Origin: Lachnospiraceae bacterium
GTDB taxonomy: Bacteria > Bacillota > Clostridia > Lachnospirales > Lachnospiraceae
DNA length: 64,000 bases
Direction of reading: 5' to 3'
Assembly: GCA_910575555.1 (NCBI GenBank)
Contig: CAJTFX010000005.1
Location: 62,001-126,000, forward strand
How positions within the stretch are numbered: position 1 is the first letter of the stretch; the number at the start of each line of letters is the position of its first letter. The position numbers and the translations under genes are program-made. Positions 33,923-43,082 of this stretch are shown piece after piece. Below the pieces are notes generated by a model. It made no database searches. It saw only the letters and a program-made list of their open reading frames with translations, and was not told the origin of the DNA.

Positions 33923-34771
33923 ATGGGTGTAACAGGAATCGGGACAGTTCAGACTTATCGATATAATTTTAAGACAGGGAAACTCTCGGCTAAAGACGGT
34001 TCAGAAAATGAATTTATTTCTTTTTTTAACGAAGGGCATTCCGGTGGTTCTTCCAAAACATTAAACGGGTTTGATTGGCAGGTAAGAGGTGGGATAAGAT
34101 TTTTGATCGAAGATGAGTTTAAACTTGCAAAAATCAGTGGTAATGATCTTCCGGCATGGTATGATCCAAATATAGAAGAATATGAATTTATATGTGAAGT
34201 TGTAAGCGGAGAAGAAACAGTTTTTAGAGTGAATGGGAGGGATAAATGTCTCCATATGTATACACCAGTCGAGTATACAGACGAAGAAATAGATTCCTGG
34301 AGTCCTGTGGGAAAATCTTATAAAACTTATAAACACAAAGAATACGATCCAGCTACAAACAGCATGAATATTGCAGTGGGAGATATTTTTGATTTGGGAA
34401 CCGGATACAGGCTGAGAGTGTGGAAAGACCGTGTCTGTGTTGAAGGCCGGGGAAGCGGCGCCGGGAAAGAAAATGCGGAACGGTTGGCAGTGGCCCTGGA
34501 TTCCCTGATTCATTTTGCAGATCAGCAAAGTTTTATGGTATTCGAAATGAATGCAACAGTTGCATTAAGGCTGCTTCGGGAGTTGGGAGTGGATACCAGT
34601 AGAGAATTCAACATCAATGGAACAAGGTGTATAGTGGAAGGCGGAGAGATCTATGAGGCGGGAAATACCAGTGTAGTTCCAAGCGGTATTCACCGCAAGG
34701 CATTGGAAAGATATGAAGAGCTGCTTGCAAAGCCGCTTTCAGAGAAAATGAGGTATCATACAACAGCATAA
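33923..34771 (+). CDS. Hypothetical protein
   Basis: 282 aa from ATG 33923, preceded by AAGGAAGGAG (ATG-less extension to 33902 is less likely). I do not recognise a domain. The N-terminus reads MGVTGIGTVQTYRYNFKTG. The protein is soluble with no signal peptide or membrane segment. Roughly the first 150 residues are charged and aromatic with A/T-rich codons, including NGFDWQVRGGIRFLIEDEF. From about residue 155 codons become G/C-richer (GRGSGAGKENAERL), followed by a helical region and HRKALERYEELLAKPLSEKM. This suggests two domains of different origin. The secreted small protein at 34797 follows 25 nt later and is likely co-transcribed. Confidence 0.7.
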   Translation: MGVTGIGTVQTYRYNFKTGKLSAKDGSENEFISFFNEGHSGGSSKTLNGFDWQVRGGIRFLIEDEFKLAKISGNDLPAWYDPNIEEYEFICEVVSGEETVFRVNGRDKCLHMYTPVEYTDEEIDSWSPVGKSYKTYKHKEYDPATNSMNIAVGDIFDLGTGYRLRVWKDRVCVEGRGSGAGKENAERLAVALDSLIHFADQQSFMVFEMNATVALRLLRELGVDTSREFNINGTRCIVEGGEIYEAGNTSVVPSGIHRKALERYEELLAKPLSEKMRYHTTA

Positions 34772-34796
34772 GGGATATTTATGATTGGAGGTTATT

Positions 34797-35114
34797 ATGA
34801 AAAAAAGATTTTTCTCAGCAGTAGGCTTGATTGGATGCTTTGTGTTAATTAGCATTACTGCACAGTCTGGCCGAAAAAGTTTTTACGAAAGTCAGGAAAA
34901 TACAGTGCCAGTAAATGAAAGTCCGTCAGAACATGTATTTCAAGAATCTGCAGGACAACAGATAGATTTTAGCTCAAATTCTAAATCAAATGAAATTATT
35001 CTTTATGAGGGCGAAGGAGAGCGAGATGTAGAATTTTGCGAAGAACAGCCAAATTCAGCACCGATATCTGAGACGAAGTTACATAATGATACGGGGCATG
35101 AATATATAAAATAG
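34797..35114 (+). CDS. Small exported protein of unknown function
   Basis: 105 aa from ATG 34797, preceded by GGAGG at 34787-34791. The N-terminus is a signal peptide or membrane anchor (MKKRFFSAVGLIGCFVLISI, about 1-24). There is no clear lipobox after it. The mature part is short, acidic and Ser/Glu-rich, and contains no recognisable domain (for example YEGEGERDVEFCEEQPN). It is probably co-transcribed with the hypothetical protein upstream and is followed by a terminator. Confidence 0.65.
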   Translation: MKKRFFSAVGLIGCFVLISITAQSGRKSFYESQENTVPVNESPSEHVFQESAGQQIDFSSNSKSNEIILYEGEGERDVEFCEEQPNSAPISETKLHNDTGHEYIK

Positions 35115-35166
35115 TAGTAAGTCTTGAGTATTATGTTAAAATTGGAAAATCAATTTGATTATTTAG

Positions 35167-35205
35167 AGCCGTCTCTTGAAATATAAAAATGTCCAGGAGG
35201 CGGCT
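35167..35205 (+). terminator. Intrinsic terminator after the small exported protein
   Basis: AGCCGTCTC (35167-35175) pairs with GAGGCGGCT (35197-35205), one wobble, followed by TTTATA. Confidence 0.65.
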
Positions 35206-35209
35206 TTAT

Positions 35210-35249
35210 ATCGTTCCGGCGGTTAAATATCGAAAGATTTTAGCCGCCG
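35210..35249 (+). repeat. Short version of the dispersed palindromic element
   Basis: The 22 bases 35210-35231 match the left arm of the 79-bp element at 19 positions (core TTCCGGCGGTTAAATATC). CGGCGG (35217-35222) can pair with CCGCCG (35244-35249), so this copy forms its own small hairpin instead of carrying the usual 35-bp centre. Confidence 0.75.
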
Positions 35250-35276
35250 ATGTAAGAATTGCCCGACAGAAAAGAA

Positions 35277-35305
35277 TTGTGAAATAAACAAGCATAGAGT
35301 ATAAT
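35277..35305 (+). promoter_or_regulatory. Promoter of the AAA-ATPase gene
   Basis: TTGTGA (35277-35282), 17-nt spacer, TATAAT (35300-35305), about 30 nt before the start codon. Confidence 0.75.
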
Positions 35306-35336
35306 ATGGAAAAGAGATAAAACGGAGGCGGCAGAG

Positions 35337-37031
35337 ATGAAAAAAGCGTTACCTGTCGGTGTTGAAAATTTTGAGGATATGGTGAAATCGGGTTATTACT
35401 ATGTCGATAAAACAATGCTGATAAAAGAATTAATGGATTTAAAAGGAAAAGTAAATTTGTTTACGCGTCCGAGAAGATTTGGGAAAACCCTGAACTTGAG
35501 TATGCTCCGATATTTTTTTGAAGATACAGGGGATGCAGACAAGAATGAACAGTATCAAACGCTTTTTCAGGGAATGAAGATTATGGAGGCGGGGGAGAAT
35601 TGCACAAATCAGATGGGAATGTATCCTGTGTTTGAATTGACATTGAAATCGGCAAAGCAGGAAGAATACGATACAGCTTATTATATGATACAAACTGCGC
35701 TCAGCACAGAATTTGAAAGGCACAGAAAACTTGTGGAAGGAGGGAAAGCATGTCTTTCCCTAAGAGAATATGAGCAGTACACCGCTATCGCAGAAGGGAA
35801 GGCGGAGGAAAAAGCGGTAAGAAATGCGCTGCAGTTATTCTGTCAGTGTATGCATAAGATTACCGGTAAGAATACGGTTATTCTGATTGATGAATATGAT
35901 GTGCCGTTGGAAAATGCATATTTCAGAGGTTTTTATGGAAGGATGGCAGGCTTTATCCGTTCCTTGTTTGAAGCGGCTTTGAAAACCAATCAATATTTAC
36001 AGTTTGCTGTGATTACCGGGTGTCTGCGGATTTCAAAGGAAAGTATATTTACCGGACTGAACCACCTGAATATTGTTTCTGTGCTTGATAAAAAATACAG
36101 TGAGCATTTTGGGTTTACAGAACAGGAAGTTTTTCAGATGATGGCTTATTATGAAGTGGAAAGCCGTTTTTCTACAATGAAAGAATGGTATGATGGGTAC
36201 TTGTTTGGGGATACGGAAGTTTACAATCCATGGAGTGTGATTAAGTTTTTATATGATTTATATTCGGATACAGATGCATTTCCTCATCCGTATTGGATTA
36301 ATACCAGTTCCAATGATATTATTAAGGATTTGGTTGCCAGGGCGGACAGGGAGACAAAAGTACAGATTGAGACGCTTTTAGATGGAGGAACGTTAGACAT
36401 CCAGGTGCATGAAGAGGTTACCTATGGAGACATGTGCGATAATGGTGAAAACTTATGGAATTTTCTTTATTTTACAGGATATCTGACGAAGGAGAGCGAG
36501 TATTTTAAAGAATCTTTCATTTTTCTGCGTGTCCGGATTCCCAATATAGAAGTGAAAACAATTTATCAGAATACCATTTTAAATTGGATGAAAGCCATGA
36601 TAAAGAAAGAGGATTTTCATGATTTGTACCATGCAATGGAAGAGGGAAATGCCCGGAGAATGACAGAGATATTAAATGGACAGCTTTTCCACACCATCAG
36701 CTTCTACGACAGCGCGGAAAACTTTTATCATGGCTTTTTGACAGGAATATTAAGCCAGAGTCAGAATTATCTGGTGAAGTCCAACCGTGAATCAGGAAAC
36801 GGACGTTCAGATATTATGGTGAAGAGCCCTTCGCTGCGGGGCAGGTCGTTTATTCTGGAAATCAAGGTTTCAGACACGATTGATGAGTTGGAAAGAGATG
36901 CAGAGCAGGCGCTTAAGCAGATCTATGAGAAAAAATACATGGAAGAGCTGCGTACGGAAGGATACCGGAGCATTGATTGTTATGGCATATCATTTTTCCG
37001 GAAAGACTGCGAAGTTCAGTTTGGAGAATAA
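35337..37031 (+). CDS. AAA-ATPase-like / PD-(D/E)XK nuclease family protein (DUF1703 type)
   Basis: 564 aa. The N-terminal AAA-ATPase-like domain has the family's modified P-loop [15 protein letters not shown] near residue 42 and the Walker B-like [11 protein letters not shown] near 180. The C-terminal region (about 470-564) matches the PDDEXK_9 nuclease-like pattern: an acidic SDIMV near 490 and LEIKVSD near 507. This family is abundant, often multicopy, in gut Clostridia and Bacteroidetes; its function is unknown, with suggestions of nuclease or defence activity by fold only. Starts at ATG 35337 after GGAGGCGGC. It appears to be a single-gene unit with its own promoter. Confidence 0.88.
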   Translation: MKKALPVGVENFEDMVKSGYYYVDKTMLIKELMDLKGKVNLFTRPRRFGKTLNLSMLRYFFEDTGDADKNEQYQTLFQGMKIMEAGENCTNQMGMYPVFELTLKSAKQEEYDTAYYMIQTALSTEFERHRKLVEGGKACLSLREYEQYTAIAEGKAEEKAVRNALQLFCQCMHKITGKNTVILIDEYDVPLENAYFRGFYGRMAGFIRSLFEAALKTNQYLQFAVITGCLRISKESIFTGLNHLNIVSVLDKKYSEHFGFTEQEVFQMMAYYEVESRFSTMKEWYDGYLFGDTEVYNPWSVIKFLYDLYSDTDAFPHPYWINTSSNDIIKDLVARADRETKVQIETLLDGGTLDIQVHEEVTYGDMCDNGENLWNFLYFTGYLTKESEYFKESFIFLRVRIPNIEVKTIYQNTILNWMKAMIKKEDFHDLYHAMEEGNARRMTEILNGQLFHTISFYDSAENFYHGFLTGILSQSQNYLVKSNRESGNGRSDIMVKSPSLRGRSFILEIKVSDTIDELERDAEQALKQIYEKKYMEELRTEGYRSIDCYGISFFRKDCEVQFGE

Positions 37032-37091
37032 AAAGGATAGATACTTCTGTATTTTGGGGTGTGTCAGCGCATAACGGGAAAGGAGCATTAA

Positions 37092-37484
37092 ATGGGTATG
37101 TCAGGAACGAAAACAGGGAAGAGGAAAAAGAAATTTGTCCTGATGGCAGCGGCAGCAGTAATTCTTATAGTGATGCTTTGGATTGTTTTCTTTGTGTACA
37201 GAACAGGCAGTGAGGCATCGGCAGCGGAGCTTTCTTTTACAGAAATGAAACTGACAGATACGGGCTTTACTGCTAAAGCTGAATTTATGTCCAGCGGTAA
37301 GAGCTTCCGGAAATACAGTTACACCATAGAGGAAGGGGTTTTATATCTTACGGTCTATGGCGGACTGGCAGGCGGCAGGTATTCGGAAGGCAGTTTTGCC
37401 GTTGATATTCAGGATGATTTGAAAAATGTCTCCGCAGTCTGTCTCAAAGGCTGTGATGATACGGCGGTTTTGTATACCCGCTGA
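37092..37484 (+). CDS. Membrane-anchored small protein of unknown function
   Basis: 130 aa from ATG 37092 (ATG 37098 also possible), after AAAGGAGC. A basic N-terminus (GTKTGKRKKKFVL) precedes one membrane helix (about 16-38, MAAAAVILIVMLWIVFFVY). The remaining 90 residues are extracytoplasmic, beta-rich, with SYTIEEGVLYLTVYGGL and two late cysteines. No domain is recognised. It lies 60 nt after the AAA-ATPase gene and may be co-transcribed. Confidence 0.7.
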   Translation: MGMSGTKTGKRKKKFVLMAAAAVILIVMLWIVFFVYRTGSEASAAELSFTEMKLTDTGFTAKAEFMSSGKSFRKYSYTIEEGVLYLTVYGGLAGGRYSEGSFAVDIQDDLKNVSAVCLKGCDDTAVLYTR

Positions 37485-37568
37485 AATCTGCAGCAGTTTA
37501 TTGTTTGAAAAAGATAAGGGATTATCAAAAATAGGAATAAACCGGCTTCAATGGGAAATGTTATAGGT

Positions 37569-37647
37569 ATTACTCCGGCGGTTAAATATCACAGTATCTT
37601 ACTTGTCCAAACCTTCATCTACTGCGATATTTAACCGCCGGAGTAAT
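37569..37647. repeat. 79-bp palindromic element, full copy
   Basis: Perfect 22-bp inverted repeats (37569-37590 and 37626-37647, arm core CCGGCGGTTAAATATC) flank a 35-bp centre. The right end is followed by AAAA. It stands in the gap before the FAD/Rieske gene and its right end is only about 10 bp from that gene's Shine-Dalgarno. The centre is largely shared with the copy at 45819-45897, so this is a copied unit and not a chance hairpin. It encodes nothing and resembles a MITE or REP-type repeat. Confidence 0.88.
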
Positions 37648-37668
37648 AAAAAACACTGGAGGCGGAAC

Positions 37669-39117
37669 ATGGAATCCATTTGGAAAAAAACGTGTGACAG
37701 CGAGAAACGTCCTGCTTTGAAAGACCATATCCAGGCGGAGGCAGTTGTGATCGGCGCAGGCATGACAGGAATTCTGACTGCATGGCAGTTAGAGCAGGCC
37801 GGGGTGCGGACAGTTGTCCTGGAAGCAGACAGGATTGGCAGCGGACAGACCGGGAATACCACAGCGAAGATTACCTTGCAGCATGGAATGTTTTGCAGCG
37901 CATTGATTGAGAAAAAAGGAGAAGAAACAGCCAGAAAATATGTGCAGGCCAACCAGGCTGCCGTGGAGGAATACAAAAGGATTGTCCGAGAAGAAAAAAT
38001 CGACTGCGATTTGACAGAAAGAGATGCCTGTGTTTATTCCGGAGACAGGGAAAAATTAAGACGGGAGACAGAAGCGGCCCGCAAGCTTGGAATAGAAGCG
38101 CTCCTGAAAGAGCAGATCGAGCTTCCGGTTTCCTGTGCAGGCGCCGTGTGTGTTCCGGGTCAGGTCCAGTTTCATCCCCTGAAATTTGTCAGAGCATTGT
38201 CAGAGTGCCTGAACGTATATGAGGATACCAGGGTAACAGAGGTGGAGCCGAATCTGGTAACAACGGCCTGCGGCAGCGTACATGCAGGCAAGATTGTTTT
38301 TGCCTCGCATTTTCCGTTTGTTAATTTTCCCGGGATGTACTTTGCCAGAATGCATCAGGAACGCTCCTATGTGATTGCTCTGGAGCATGCAGGAGAACTT
38401 CACGGCATGTATATCGGAGATGGGAAGGATACACTTTCTTTCCGGCAATACGGCCCCTATCTGCTGCTTGGCGGACAGGCCCACCGAACCGGGGAGAACC
38501 GGGAAGGCGGATGCTATGACAGACTGAAGGAGGCGGCAAAACAAATGTATCCTGAGAGCCGCCCGGCGGCCTGCTGGTCTGCCCAGGACTGCATGACCAG
38601 TGACGGTCTCCCGTTTATCGGGGGCTATGCTGCCGACTGTCCGGACTGGTATGTGGCTGCGGGATTTCAGAAATGGGGGATGAGTTTTGCCATGGTATCG
38701 GCCATGCTGCTGAAAGATCTGATCTGCGGAAATGAAAATCCATGTGCAGAAGTATTTGCGCCGTCCAGGTTTTCTTCCGGGGAAATTCCCCAGCTGATGA
38801 AGGAAGGGGGAAAGGCTGTAAAAGGCTTGACGAAACGATTTTTTCATCTTCCTGCAGAGACGGATGCGTCGCTGAAAAGAGGGCATGGAGCGGTGGTGGA
38901 AACGCCCCAGGGAAAAGCAGGCGTGTATAAGACGGAAGAGGGTAACATCTGTCAGGTGGATATTGTCTGCCCGCACATGGGCTGCGAACTGGCATGGAAC
39001 CCGGAAGAGCGTTCCTGGGACTGTCCCTGCCACGGCTCCCGGTTTGACTATGAAGGGAATCTGCTGGACGGGCCTGCCCAGGAGGGAATTTGGCAGAAAT
39101 CAACGGATATTTCATGA
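37669..39117 (+). CDS. FAD-dependent oxidoreductase with C-terminal Rieske domain
   Basis: 482 aa. The N-terminal DAO-type flavin domain starts with the Rossmann motif VVIGAGMTGILTAWQLEQAG near residue 25 and contains QTGNTTAKITLQHG. The C-terminal Rieske [2Fe-2S] domain (about 410-482) has CPHMGC and CPCHGSRF, the two Cys and two His ligands. This fused type (YhfW/PuuB-Rieske class) is known in Firmicutes; the substrate is unknown. ATG 37669 is preceded by GGAGGCGG; the longer frame to TTG 37603 would begin inside the palindromic element. The element lies just upstream and could affect its leader. Confidence 0.9.
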   Translation: MESIWKKTCDSEKRPALKDHIQAEAVVIGAGMTGILTAWQLEQAGVRTVVLEADRIGSGQTGNTTAKITLQHGMFCSALIEKKGEETARKYVQANQAAVEEYKRIVREEKIDCDLTERDACVYSGDREKLRRETEAARKLGIEALLKEQIELPVSCAGAVCVPGQVQFHPLKFVRALSECLNVYEDTRVTEVEPNLVTTACGSVHAGKIVFASHFPFVNFPGMYFARMHQERSYVIALEHAGELHGMYIGDGKDTLSFRQYGPYLLLGGQAHRTGENREGGCYDRLKEAAKQMYPESRPAACWSAQDCMTSDGLPFIGGYAADCPDWYVAAGFQKWGMSFAMVSAMLLKDLICGNENPCAEVFAPSRFSSGEIPQLMKEGGKAVKGLTKRFFHLPAETDASLKRGHGAVVETPQGKAGVYKTEEGNICQVDIVCPHMGCELAWNPEERSWDCPCHGSRFDYEGNLLDGPAQEGIWQKSTDIS

Positions 39118-39200
39118 TATGCGGCGGCCGCATCAGAATCGAATTTTTTCGAAAAACAAAAATATCAGGGACGCATATATTAATAGAAAAAGAGAATCAT

Positions 39201-40088
39201 ATGGACAGAGTAAGAAAAATTATCAACGTCGGTCAGGCCCATGAGAAAGGCTATTTTGGGGAAGAAATTGGTGTGGCAATCCTGGACACCGGAATTTATC
39301 CCCATTCCGATTTTGAACATAGGATTGTCTGTTTTCAGGATTATGTAAGAGGAAGGATGTCCCCCTATGACGACAACGGCCATGGGACGCATATTGCCGG
39401 AATCATCGGCGGCAGCGGCGGGGCGTCCCGGGGAAAATATATGGGGATTGCGCCCCGCTGTCATCTGATTATTATGAAAATATTGGATTATAAAGGAAAC
39501 GGCAACACAGAACAGGTGGTAGAGGCAATTGACTGGCTGGTTCAGCAGAGAAATGTTTACCGGATACGGATTGTGAATATATCGATCGGAATGGTGCTTC
39601 ATGCAAAGAGCAGGGAGCGGGCAAGGCTTTTGCAGGCCGTGGAATACGCCTGGGACAATGATCTGGTGGTGGTGGCAGCGGCGGGAAATAACGGCCCCGG
39701 GGAAAACAGCATTACGGTGCCCGGAATCTGCCGGAAAATCATAACCGCCGGCTGCTATGACGATACCAGAGAGCAGATTGGAAGGTCTATGTTAAAGCCG
39801 GATTATTCCGGTCAGGGCCCCACGGATCATTGTGTGGTGAAACCGGAGCTGGTGCTGCCGGGAACCAATGTCACAAGCTGCGGCGTATATCCAAGCCTGT
39901 ATACGCAAAAAAGCGGCACTTCCATGGCGGCGCCTATGGTGAGCGGGAGCATCGCCCTTTTGCTGAGTAAATACCCCCATTTTTTACCGGCGGATGTAAA
40001 GCTGCGATTCTATCAGCGGACGGTGGATTTGGGCCTGCCTCTGTCAAAACAGGGATGGGGAATGGTAGACATTGGAAGATTATTGTGA
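39201..40088 (+). CDS. S8 family serine peptidase, intracellular type
   Basis: Subtilisin-like protease of about 295 aa. The catalytic triad is visible: Asp in ILDTGIYPH (about 29), His in DNGHGTHIAG (about 62) and Ser in SGTSMAAPMVSG (about 240), with the oxyanion asparagine in AAAGNNGPGE. There is no signal peptide and no clear propeptide, as in intracellular subtilisins. ATG 39201 begins MDRVRKIINVGQAH; its ribosome site (AAAGAGAA) is weak. A longer frame overlapping the previous gene is less likely. Substrates are unknown. Confidence 0.88.
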   Translation: MDRVRKIINVGQAHEKGYFGEEIGVAILDTGIYPHSDFEHRIVCFQDYVRGRMSPYDDNGHGTHIAGIIGGSGGASRGKYMGIAPRCHLIIMKILDYKGNGNTEQVVEAIDWLVQQRNVYRIRIVNISIGMVLHAKSRERARLLQAVEYAWDNDLVVVAAAGNNGPGENSITVPGICRKIITAGCYDDTREQIGRSMLKPDYSGQGPTDHCVVKPELVLPGTNVTSCGVYPSLYTQKSGTSMAAPMVSGSIALLLSKYPHFLPADVKLRFYQRTVDLGLPLSKQGWGMVDIGRLL

Positions 40089-40180
40089 TAAAATGTCACC
40101 AGCGCATAAAAGCGTCAGGGAATGTTCTGAAACTGAAAGGCATTGCCTGGGGGGAGGCACTTTGCGCAAGAGGTGATTGG

Positions 40181-41719
40181 ATGAAGAAAATAAAGAAATT
40201 TTTGTTGGGAAGGGCAACAATTGTGGCTTTTGCCATACTGATTCAGTTGTGTTGGCTGCTGTCGTTTTTATATGATTTTCAGGCCCGTTTCACATTTTTT
40301 AACACGGTGATTGATCTGGTGGCAGTTTTTGTGGTGCTGTTGATTGTCAATAAAAGGAGCAACCTTTCTTATAAACTGGCCTGGAGCGTTGTGATACTGG
40401 CAGTTCCCATTGTGGGGCTTTTGATTTATTTTATTTTCGGGCGGTCAGAGCTGACAAGGCCGACCAGGAAAAGGATGGAAGCCATTAACTTTGAGATGGA
40501 ACAGGAGCTGCCAGAGCATTCCCAGATACAGATGGAACTGATGGAGAAGGATATGTCTGTTTACTGCCAGTCAAAGTATGTCAGGGACTGGGCAGGTTTC
40601 CCGGTATATAAGAATACAGAAACAAAATATTATCCCTGCGGAGAAAAAATGTTTCCGGATATGCTGGCGGCCCTTGAGGAAGCGGAGCATTTTATTTTCA
40701 TGGAATATTTTATCGTGGAAGAAGGCTATATGTTTGGGAAAATCCTGGAGATTTTAAAACGCAAGGCCAACCAGGGCGTAGACGTGCGTTTTATTTACGA
40801 TGATTTCGGATGCGTCACCACGCTTCCGGCGAAATATTACCGGAGAATGCAGGAATGGGGCATTCAGTGCGTCCGGTTTAATCCTCTGTATCCCGTTATG
40901 TCCGTGATTATGAATAACCGGGATCACAGGAAAATTCTGGTGGTGGACGGCAAGGTGGGATTTACCGGGGGAATTAATCTGGCGGATGAATATGTGAATC
41001 AGGTGAAACGGTTCGGATACTGGAAGGATACCGCCATCCGTCTGGAAGGGGAGGCAGTCTGGAGTTTTACCCTTATGTTTCTGGAAATGTGGGATTATAT
41101 TACAAAGAGCCAGGAGGCGGATTTGGAAAAATTCCGGCCTGCCCGCTATCAGACCAGAGAATTTCACACAGACGGATACGTGCAGCCTTATACGGACAGT
41201 CCTCTGGATCATGAAAACGTGGGAGAAAATATCTATATGAATATTATTAACCGCGCCCGGAACTATGTATATATTTTTACTCCCTACCTGATTCCGGATG
41301 ATGAGATTTTAAAGGCTCTGCAGAATGCAGCCAAAAGCGGCGTGGATGTGAGGATTATAATGCCGGGAATTCCGGATAAGCAGATTATCTACTGGATTTC
41401 CCAGTCCTATTATGAGCCGCTTTTGGAATGCGGGGTAAGGATTTACCAGTTTAATCCCGGATTTCTCCATGCAAAATGTTTTGTGTGCGACGATGAGGTG
41501 GCCGTTGTGGGAAGCGTGAATCTGGATTACCGCAGCCTGTATCTGCATTTTGAGTGCGGCGTCTGGATGTACTGCTCCAGGGCGGTTATGCAGGTCAAGG
41601 CGGACGTGCTGAATACCCTGGAACAGTCGGAGGAAATCAATATGGAATTTTGCAGGAAGCGTCCGGCGGCAATCCGCACGCTGCAGAGCGTTCTGCGGCT
41701 GTTTGCGCCGCTTCTGTAG
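40181..41719 (+). CDS. cls: Cardiolipin synthase
   Basis: Membrane phospholipase D-type enzyme that condenses two phosphatidylglycerols into cardiolipin. 512 aa. Two N-terminal membrane helices (about 10-60) precede two PLD active sites: HRKILVVDGKVGFTGGINLA near residue 249 and HAKCFVCDDEVAVVGSVNLD near 430. ATG 40181 follows AAGAGGTGATTGG. No lipid genes are adjacent. Confidence 0.93.
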   Translation: MKKIKKFLLGRATIVAFAILIQLCWLLSFLYDFQARFTFFNTVIDLVAVFVVLLIVNKRSNLSYKLAWSVVILAVPIVGLLIYFIFGRSELTRPTRKRMEAINFEMEQELPEHSQIQMELMEKDMSVYCQSKYVRDWAGFPVYKNTETKYYPCGEKMFPDMLAALEEAEHFIFMEYFIVEEGYMFGKILEILKRKANQGVDVRFIYDDFGCVTTLPAKYYRRMQEWGIQCVRFNPLYPVMSVIMNNRDHRKILVVDGKVGFTGGINLADEYVNQVKRFGYWKDTAIRLEGEAVWSFTLMFLEMWDYITKSQEADLEKFRPARYQTREFHTDGYVQPYTDSPLDHENVGENIYMNIINRARNYVYIFTPYLIPDDEILKALQNAAKSGVDVRIIMPGIPDKQIIYWISQSYYEPLLECGVRIYQFNPGFLHAKCFVCDDEVAVVGSVNLDYRSLYLHFECGVWMYCSRAVMQVKADVLNTLEQSEEINMEFCRKRPAAIRTLQSVLRLFAPLL

Positions 41720-41787
41720 AATGTTATATAATTGGTTTCGTCCGCAAAGGGGGCCTGGGAATCGTTGGTCTGTTTGTTTTAACAGAA

Positions 41788-42966
41788 TTAGCAGAACAGA
41801 AATTGTCCCAGTGTTTTCAGGAAGTAGTCTTTGAATAATGCTTTTTCCACATCCGCTTCAAACAGAATATCCACGGAGCCGATTTCTTTTCCGTTTAATT
41901 TGTAGACGGCTTTACCGGCGCTCTGGCCTTTTTTGACAGGCGCATCGGCAGATTTGGGAAGCTCCAGCTCTTTGGTGACGGAGGACAAATCGGAACCTGC
42001 CACGTCCAGATAGGAGAATCCGGATGCATAGGCCAGGGGGGAACTGTCCGCTACGCCGCCTTTGATGGCCAGGCTGGGAAGTTTATCCGTATTTTCATCC
42101 TGGTAGACCTGACATTTTCCGAATCCATAGTTCAGAAGCGTAGTGGCGTCTTTGAAACGGATTTTGTGATCCGGAGCGGCCATAATTACGGCAATCAGCT
42201 CCAGGCCGTCTTTTTCGGCAGTGGCGGACACGCAGAATTTTGCCTGGGAGGTGGAGCCTGTTTTTAAGCCGGTAGCATAGGGATACTGGCGGATCAGTTT
42301 GTTCGTGTTGGTAAGGCCGAATTCAGAGGAGCCCTTTCTGGTTACATGGGTGATATTTTCCATCCAGATGGTGCAGTACTCATGTATCTTCGGATATTTG
42401 GTAATCAGCTCCCGGGACATCAGGGCCACGTCATAGGCGGTGGTCATGTGGCCGTCCACGTCAAGGCCGCAGCAGTTTACAAAATTGGTGTCTTTCATGC
42501 CCAGGTCTTTGGCCCGCTGATTCATGCGGCTGACAAATTCCTGCTCGCTGCCCCAGATGTGTTCTGCCATGGCTACACAGGCATCATTAGCGCTTGCGAC
42601 AGAAATGCATTTCAGCATGGTTTCCACCGTCTGGGTTTCCCCGGCCTCTAAGAATACCTGGGAACCGCCCATGCTTGCGGCATACTCCGATACGGTAACG
42701 GTATCCTCTAAGGCTATTTTTCCTTCCTCCAACGCATCGAAAATCAGAATCATGGTCATGATTTTGGTAATGCTTGCAGGATGGAGCGAGGTATGCGCAT
42801 CCTTTTCATAGATAATCTGGCCGGTTGAGGCTTCCATTAATGCCACAGAAGGAGCGGAAACTGTGACTTCTTCTGCGGGAGGCTGTTCCGCCGGCGCTTC
42901 TGAAGTGGGAAGCAGGGAGGAAATCAGCAAACACGCAGATAAGAATAAAGACAATATACTATGCAT
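41788..42966 (-). CDS. D-alanyl-D-alanine carboxypeptidase, DacF-like
   Basis: Penicillin-binding protein that trims peptidoglycan stem peptides. 392 aa. A signal peptide (about 1-22) precedes a Pro/Glu-rich stretch. The S11 peptidase motifs are SITK (Ser65, Lys68), SAN near 125 (SVASANDACV) and KTG near 230 (TGLKTGSTSQA). The C-terminal PBP5-type beta domain and a final hydrophobic segment follow. ATG 42966 is preceded by GGAGG; a longer frame to 43056 has no such signal. Confidence 0.92.
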   Translation of the reverse strand: MHSILSLFLSACLLISSLLPTSEAPAEQPPAEEVTVSAPSVALMEASTGQIIYEKDAHTSLHPASITKIMTMILIFDALEEGKIALEDTVTVSEYAASMGGSQVFLEAGETQTVETMLKCISVASANDACVAMAEHIWGSEQEFVSRMNQRAKDLGMKDTNFVNCCGLDVDGHMTTAYDVALMSRELITKYPKIHEYCTIWMENITHVTRKGSSEFGLTNTNKLIRQYPYATGLKTGSTSQAKFCVSATAEKDGLELIAVIMAAPDHKIRFKDATTLLNYGFGKCQVYQDENTDKLPSLAIKGGVADSSPLAYASGFSYLDVAGSDLSSVTKELELPKSADAPVKKGQSAGKAVYKLNGKEIGSVDILFEADVEKALFKDYFLKTLGQFLFC

Positions 42967-43082
42967 ATCAGAACCTCCATATGTTATATAACAGTTTAAG
43001 CGGGATGCTTGTATGATATGCCCGGTTTTTGCCGAAGGATAAGTTTGGATGGGCAAACGGGGCTTTTGAAAGGTAAAGACAA

